From Pseudomonas viridiflava (GTDB lineage: Bacteria; Pseudomonadota; Gammaproteobacteria; Pseudomonadales; Pseudomonadaceae): 64,000 bases of DNA. A program made the position numbers and the translations under genes. This document shows positions 60,071 to 64,000 of the stretch, one piece after another. The notes below the pieces were generated by a model. It did no database searches and was not told where the DNA came from. It was given only the letters and a program-made list of their open reading frames with translations. The DNA lies in the NCBI RefSeq assembly GCF_001642795.1, contig NZ_LKEH01000048.1, positions 218,940 through 282,939 on the forward strand, read 5' to 3'. Numbering within the stretch: position 1 is the stretch's first letter; every line of letters starts with the position of its first letter.

Positions 60071-60421
60071 ATGAGTGTCGAATCCTTCACTCCGACGGCT
60101 TTGGAATTCACCCCAGGTGCAGCGCACAAGGTGAAGTCCCTGGTCGATGAAGAGGGCAATGATCGCCTTAAACTACGTGTCTTCGTGACGGGGGGCGGTT
60201 GTTCCGGCTTCCAGTATGGCTTCACATTTGATGAAGACGTTGCAGACGACGACACCATCGTTGAACGCGAAGGCGTCAGTCTGGTGGTCGATCCGATGAG
60301 CTTCCAGTACCTGGCGGGTGCCGAGGTGGACTATCAGGAAGGACTGGAAGGCTCGCGCTTCGTGATCAAGAACCCGAATGCTTCCACGACCTGTGGTTGC
60401 GGTTCGTCGTTCTCTATCTGA
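60071..60421 (+). CDS. erpA: iron-sulfur cluster insertion protein ErpA
   Basis: This 116-residue A-type carrier delivers 4Fe-4S clusters, for instance to the isoprenoid enzymes. The three cluster-binding Cys are C44 (GGGCSGFQY), C108 and C110 (TTCGCGSSF). A terminator follows directly. Confidence 0.96.
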   Translation: MSVESFTPTALEFTPGAAHKVKSLVDEEGNDRLKLRVFVTGGGCSGFQYGFTFDEDVADDDTIVEREGVSLVVDPMSFQYLAGAEVDYQEGLEGSRFVIKNPNASTTCGCGSSFSI

Positions 60422-60438
60422 TCGTACGCTGCAGTTAC

Positions 60439-60467
60439 AAAAACGCCGCTCATTGAGCGGCGTTTTT
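60439..60467. terminator. bidirectional terminator between erpA and anmK
   Basis: AAAAACGCCGCTC and GAGCGGCGTTTTT form a perfect 13-bp inverted repeat with a 3-base loop, serving the convergent erpA and anmK genes. Confidence 0.92.
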
Positions 60468-60496
60468 CGTTCTGGCGCTTTGGATCAGCCAGGACA

Positions 60497-61591
60497 TCAG
60501 GCCGGGTAGATAGCACCCAGCACTCGCAGACCTTTGGCACCGGTCACCGTAGGACGGTTGGCCGGTACGCTTTCCAGACAGCAATGCGCCAGCCAGGCAA
60601 ACGCCATGGCTTCAACCCAGTCAGGATCGACGCCGAACTTCGCGGTGCTGCTGACACGTGTATCGGGTAACAGCTCGGCCAGTCGATTCATCAACGCAGT
60701 GTTGTGAGCGCCGCCGCCGCAGACCAGCAGTTCCATCGTGCTCGACTGAGCCGACTGCAGAGATTCGGTAATGGTCAGCGCGGTCAGTTCAAGCAATGTC
60801 GCCTGGACGTTTTCCGGTGCCAGGGTTGGCAACTGGAACAGATGATGATGCAGCCAGCCGAGGTTGAACACTTCGCGGCCAGTGCTCTTCGGACCCTTGG
60901 TCAGGAAGAACTGGTCGCTCAACAACGTCTTCAACAACGCCGCATCTACCTGCCCGCTGGCGGCCCAGGCGCCATCCTTGTCATAGCTCAGATTGCGCTG
61001 CGACTGAATCCAGGCATCGAGCAAGACATTGCCCGGGCCGCAATCGAAACCGGTCACCGGGCGATCGGACTCGATCAGACTCAGGTTGCTGAACCCGCCG
61101 ATGTTGAGTACTGCGCGGTGTTCCTTGTTGTCATCGAACAACGCTTCGTGGAAGGCCGGGACCAAGGGTGCGCCCTGGCCTCCTGCTGCGATGTCACGAC
61201 GGCGGAAGTCACTGACGACCGTGATTTCGGTCAGCTCGGCCAGCAACGCAGGGTTGCCGATCTGGATGCTGAAACCGCGTGCCGGCTCGTGGCGGATAGT
61301 CTGACCGTGGCTGCCGATTGCTCGGATCTGGCCGGCGACCATGTTTTGTTCTTCCAGCAGTTGCAAAACACCCTTGGCAACCAGATGGCACCACTTCTGC
61401 TCGGCAATTGCCGCGCGCGTCAGCTCATCCGTGCCACTGGAGCAGAGACCCAGCAATTCCGCATGCAGGTCTTCCGGCATGGGAATGTAGTGGGTTGCCA
61501 GAAGTCTTGGTCGGTCGTCTTGCTCCAATAGGGCGATATCAATCCCATCGAGGCTGCTGCCGGACATCACACCTATATAGAAGAAGGCCAT
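60497..61591 (-). CDS. anmK: anhydro-N-acetylmuramic acid kinase
   Basis: AnmK opens and phosphorylates anhydroMurNAc from muropeptide recycling to MurNAc-6-phosphate. The 364-residue sugar-kinase fold has GVMSGSSLDGIDIALLE (7-23) and the GPGNVLLD phosphate loop (about 187-194). It is separated by three bases from the upstream M23 peptidase gene. With amgK-murU it is the second recycling step in this window. Confidence 0.95.
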   Translation of the reverse strand: MAFFYIGVMSGSSLDGIDIALLEQDDRPRLLATHYIPMPEDLHAELLGLCSSGTDELTRAAIAEQKWCHLVAKGVLQLLEEQNMVAGQIRAIGSHGQTIRHEPARGFSIQIGNPALLAELTEITVVSDFRRRDIAAGGQGAPLVPAFHEALFDDNKEHRAVLNIGGFSNLSLIESDRPVTGFDCGPGNVLLDAWIQSQRNLSYDKDGAWAASGQVDAALLKTLLSDQFFLTKGPKSTGREVFNLGWLHHHLFQLPTLAPENVQATLLELTALTITESLQSAQSSTMELLVCGGGAHNTALMNRLAELLPDTRVSSTAKFGVDPDWVEAMAFAWLAHCCLESVPANRPTVTGAKGLRVLGAIYPA

Positions 61592-61594
61592 GGA

Positions 61595-63022
61595 TTACCT
61601 TTTATTCGAGGCCAGCGTGGTGGCCTTTTCCTGATCCATGCGCGCCATCAAAGGTTGGCTTTGCTGCATGAACCGCTGCTTTTCGGACTTGGCGATAGGA
61701 TCCGCCATCGGAAGTTTCTGGCCCAGTGGGTCGACATGTACGCCGTTGACCTGGAATTCGTAGTGCAAATGCGGGCCTGTCGACAAGCCGGTTGTTCCAA
61801 TATAGCCGATCACCTGACCTTGCTTCACCGATGAGCCGGTTTGTACGCCTTTGGCGAAGCCCTGCATGTGGCCGTACAGCGTGCGGTAGGTATCGCCGTG
61901 CTGGATGATCACGGTATTGCCGTAGCCGCCGCGACGACCTGCGAGAAGGACTTTGCCATCGCCGGTTGCCTTGATAGGTGTACCACGTGGCGCTGCGTAA
62001 TCGACGCCTTTGTGGGCGCGGATCTTGTTGAGGATCGGGTGTTGGCGACCCATGGAGAACATCGAGCTGATGCGGGCGAAGTCCACCGGCGTTCGGATGA
62101 ACGCCTTGCGCATGCTGTTGCCATCGGCGGTGTAGTAATTGGTGTTGCCCTGCTTGTTGGTGTAACGAACCGCAGTGTAGGTCTTGCCGCGGTTGGTAAA
62201 GCGGGCAGACAGAATATTGCCGGTGCCGACGGGCTTGCCGTTCACGACTTTCTGCTCGTAGACCACGTCGAATTCGTCACCCTTGCGGATGTCCTGGGCG
62301 AAGTCGATGTCGTAGCCGAAGATGTTGGCCATGTCCATCGTCATACTGTGAGTCAGCCCTGCACGCTGCGCGGATTGCGAGAGAGAGCTGTTGATCACGC
62401 CATGGACGTACGCGTTACGAACGTTGGGCTTGCTGACTTCGCGGCTGAACGTGAAACCGCTGGCCGATTTGGACAGGCTGATGGTCTCGAGCTCGCTGAG
62501 CTTGGTGTGCAATTGCTTGAGCTGACCGTCCGGCGTGAGCTCGAACTGCAGGATCTGGCCGTTCTGCAGCTTGCTGAATTCCTTGGACTGCTTGTCGCTG
62601 GCCAGTACCTCATGGACGGTCGTTGCCGGAAGACCCACCTTTTCGAACAGGGTGGACAGGGTATCGCCCTTGGAGACTACGACTTCACGATGATTCGGGT
62701 TCTTGGCTGCTTCCGGCGCCGGCTTGGCTGGGTCGGGCTGCTTGCTGGCGGTCTCAGCGGTCTGTTCTTCGCCGTTGTCGATCTGAGCGAAGGGCGATTC
62801 GGCGTTTTCAGGTGTGGCTTGAGCGGCTTCCGGAGCGTCTTGGTCTTGTGCGTTCGGATCTGTTGGCATTTCCAGGTCGAGTGCCAGATTGGTTCGTTTG
62901 GCTTCAACTTCGCTGGATGGGAAAACGAGGAGAGCCAGGCTCAGCAGGGCAGCAATGCCGCTCGCAGCGAGCAGGTGACTCTTCGGATAAAGCGGGGGCG
63001 CTTTAGGCGGTGTGTCTATCAT
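61595..63022 (-). CDS. M23 family metallopeptidase with LysM-type domain
   Basis: This 475-residue inner-membrane-anchored cell-wall endopeptidase has an N-terminal TM segment (about 17-35), an acidic, Pro-rich linker (about 45-110), a LysM/OapA-like region (SKGDTLSTLFEKVG) and a C-terminal M23 domain. The Zn ligands are in the HKGVDYAAPRGTPI (H-x3-D) and GPHLHYEF (H-x-H) motifs. It matches MepM-type D,D-endopeptidases. The start at 63022 keeps a normal N-terminus; a longer frame reaches 63121. It is upstream of anmK. Confidence 0.9.
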   Translation of the reverse strand: MIDTPPKAPPLYPKSHLLAASGIAALLSLALLVFPSSEVEAKRTNLALDLEMPTDPNAQDQDAPEAAQATPENAESPFAQIDNGEEQTAETASKQPDPAKPAPEAAKNPNHREVVVSKGDTLSTLFEKVGLPATTVHEVLASDKQSKEFSKLQNGQILQFELTPDGQLKQLHTKLSELETISLSKSASGFTFSREVSKPNVRNAYVHGVINSSLSQSAQRAGLTHSMTMDMANIFGYDIDFAQDIRKGDEFDVVYEQKVVNGKPVGTGNILSARFTNRGKTYTAVRYTNKQGNTNYYTADGNSMRKAFIRTPVDFARISSMFSMGRQHPILNKIRAHKGVDYAAPRGTPIKATGDGKVLLAGRRGGYGNTVIIQHGDTYRTLYGHMQGFAKGVQTGSSVKQGQVIGYIGTTGLSTGPHLHYEFQVNGVHVDPLGQKLPMADPIAKSEKQRFMQQSQPLMARMDQEKATTLASNKR

Positions 63023-63225
63023 AGGTAATTTTGACTTTGAAAAAGGTGAAATGGAAAAGATGAATGACATGATGAAGATGAAATAACTGTATAAAATATA
63101 ACCAAAACCTGCTCGAAGCAACCCTCCCCACGAATCCCTTCTGGAATCGTAGGCGTGTGCTGGGCAAAAACTTGTAATTGGGCTCTGATCTTGTATGGTT
63201 GGTTCCCTTTAAATTGGGGGCTGAT

Positions 63226-64000
63226 ATGAAGTCGGTTGAAGAGCAGCTGGCGCTGATCAAGCGCGGCGCGGATGAACTCCTGGTCGAGGCCGAACTGGTC
63301 GCCAAACTCAAGCGCGGCCAGCCGCTACGCATCAAGGCCGGTTTCGATCCGACGGCACCCGACCTGCACCTGGGTCATACCGTCCTTATTAACAAGCTGC
63401 GCCAGTTCCAGGACCTGGGTCATCAGGTCATCTTCCTTATAGGTGACTTCACCGGCATGATCGGTGACCCGAGCGGCAAGAGCGCCACTCGTCCGCCATT
63501 GACCCGTGAGCAGGTTCTGGACTACGCCGAGACCTATAAGGCTCAGGTGTTCAAGATTCTCGATCCTGCCAAAACCGAGGTGGCGTTCAACTCCACCTGG
63601 ATGGACAAGCTCAGTCCTGCCGACTTCATTCGTCTGTCTTCGCAGTACACGGTCGCGCGCATGCTCGAGCGTGATGATTTCGACAAGCGCTATAAAGGCA
63701 GTCAGCCGATCGCGATTCACGAATTCCTCTATCCGCTGGTTCAGGGCTACGACTCGGTCGCGCTACGCGCCGATATCGAGCTGGGCGGTACCGACCAGAA
63801 ATTCAACCTGCTGATGGGGCGTGAGCTTCAGCGCGCTTATGGGCAGGAGCCGCAGTGCATCCTGACCATGCCGTTGCTTGAGGGGTTGGATGGCGTCAAG
63901 AAGATGTCCAAGTCGCTGGGTAACTACGTCGGCATCCAGGAAGCCCCCGGCATCATGTACAACAAGCTGGTATCGATGCCTGACTCCTTGATGTGGCGCT
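63226..64000 (+). CDS. tyrS: tyrosyl-tRNA synthetase (5' part, runs off the window)
   Basis: The first 258 residues of a class Ic tyrosyl-tRNA synthetase are visible, with the HLGH motif (48-51), the GGTDQKFN tyrosine-site segment and KMSKS near residue 227. The C-terminal anticodon-binding part lies beyond 64000. GGGGG lies 5 bases before the ATG. It is divergent from the M23 peptidase gene. Confidence 0.95.
   Translation, partial: MKSVEEQLALIKRGADELLVEAELVAKLKRGQPLRIKAGFDPTAPDLHLGHTVLINKLRQFQDLGHQVIFLIGDFTGMIGDPSGKSATRPPLTREQVLDYAETYKAQVFKILDPAKTEVAFNSTWMDKLSPADFIRLSSQYTVARMLERDDFDKRYKGSQPIAIHEFLYPLVQGYDSVALRADIELGGTDQKFNLLMGRELQRAYGQEPQCILTMPLLEGLDGVKKMSKSLGNYVGIQEAPGIMYNKLVSMPDSLMWR

Overview
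The window is a gamma-proteobacterial chromosome segment of the Pseudomonas syringae type. Gene order matches the Pseudomonas core: cca / spoVR-yeaH-prkA / glpE-apaH-apaG-rsmA-pdxA-surA-lptD / amgK-murU-djlA / agtSR-agtABCD / rpe-gph-trpE / trpGDC / vfr / speD / coq7 / argC / erpA / anmK / tyrS. GC content is high, Pseudomonas-type REP elements are present, and vfr, agt, estA and amgK-murU are genus hallmarks. The species call is an inference from gene content and synteny. No search was run.

Layout. 0.2-6.4 kb, leftward: cca and the stress-linked spoVR-yeaH-prkA group. 6.7-14.3 kb, leftward: a compact, mostly overlapping run from lptD to glpE covering LPS export, OMP folding, PLP synthesis, ribosome methylation and Ap4A hydrolysis. 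14.4-17 kb, rightward: amgK-murU (MurNAc recycling) and djlA. 17.3-25.7 kb: a DUF3530 protein, then the AgtS/AgtR two-component system and the AgtABCD ABC importer for GABA and 5-aminovalerate. 25.8-28.9 kb: rpe, gph, trpE. 29.0-31.0 kb: the esterase autotransporter estA.

31.1-49.3 kb is accessory: a complete contractile (R-type) tailocin derived from a Mu-like phage and set between trpE and trpG. It has a regulatory block (PrtN-like activator, cleavable PrtR-like repressor, Q-like protein, a LexA-box gene), two early membrane coiled-coil proteins, and the tail module (terminator, sheath, tube, chaperone with a -1 frameshift, tape measure, hub, spike, baseplate, fibre). Three copies of a fibre-chaperone domain follow, then a lysis cassette of GH19 endolysin and Rz/Rz1 spanins. 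I found no capsid, portal, terminase, integrase or transposase gene, so this is a particle-producing bacteriocin and not a viable prophage. Five copies of an ATACR-N3-TGTAT palindrome overlap the two predicted PrtR-controlled promoters and outline the switch.

49.4-64 kb: trpGDC, a lipoate-ligase-like gene, vfr, an OsmC-family gene, speD, coq7, a HIT protein, an SDR, a DUF805 protein, hemJ, argC, erpA, anmK, an M23 peptidase and the 5' part of tyrS. Both trpE and trpG are preceded by near-identical 14-codon leader peptides with two Trp codons. The trpE leader is the in-frame tail of gph.

Most promising points for follow-up: the PrtR operator array and its lambda-like logic; the fibre locus with one fibre gene but three chaperone domains and duplicated hairpins; the seven exact-length 41-residue repeats in the tape measure; the T_TTT_TTC frameshift site; and the twin trp leaders flanking trpE plus the tailocin.
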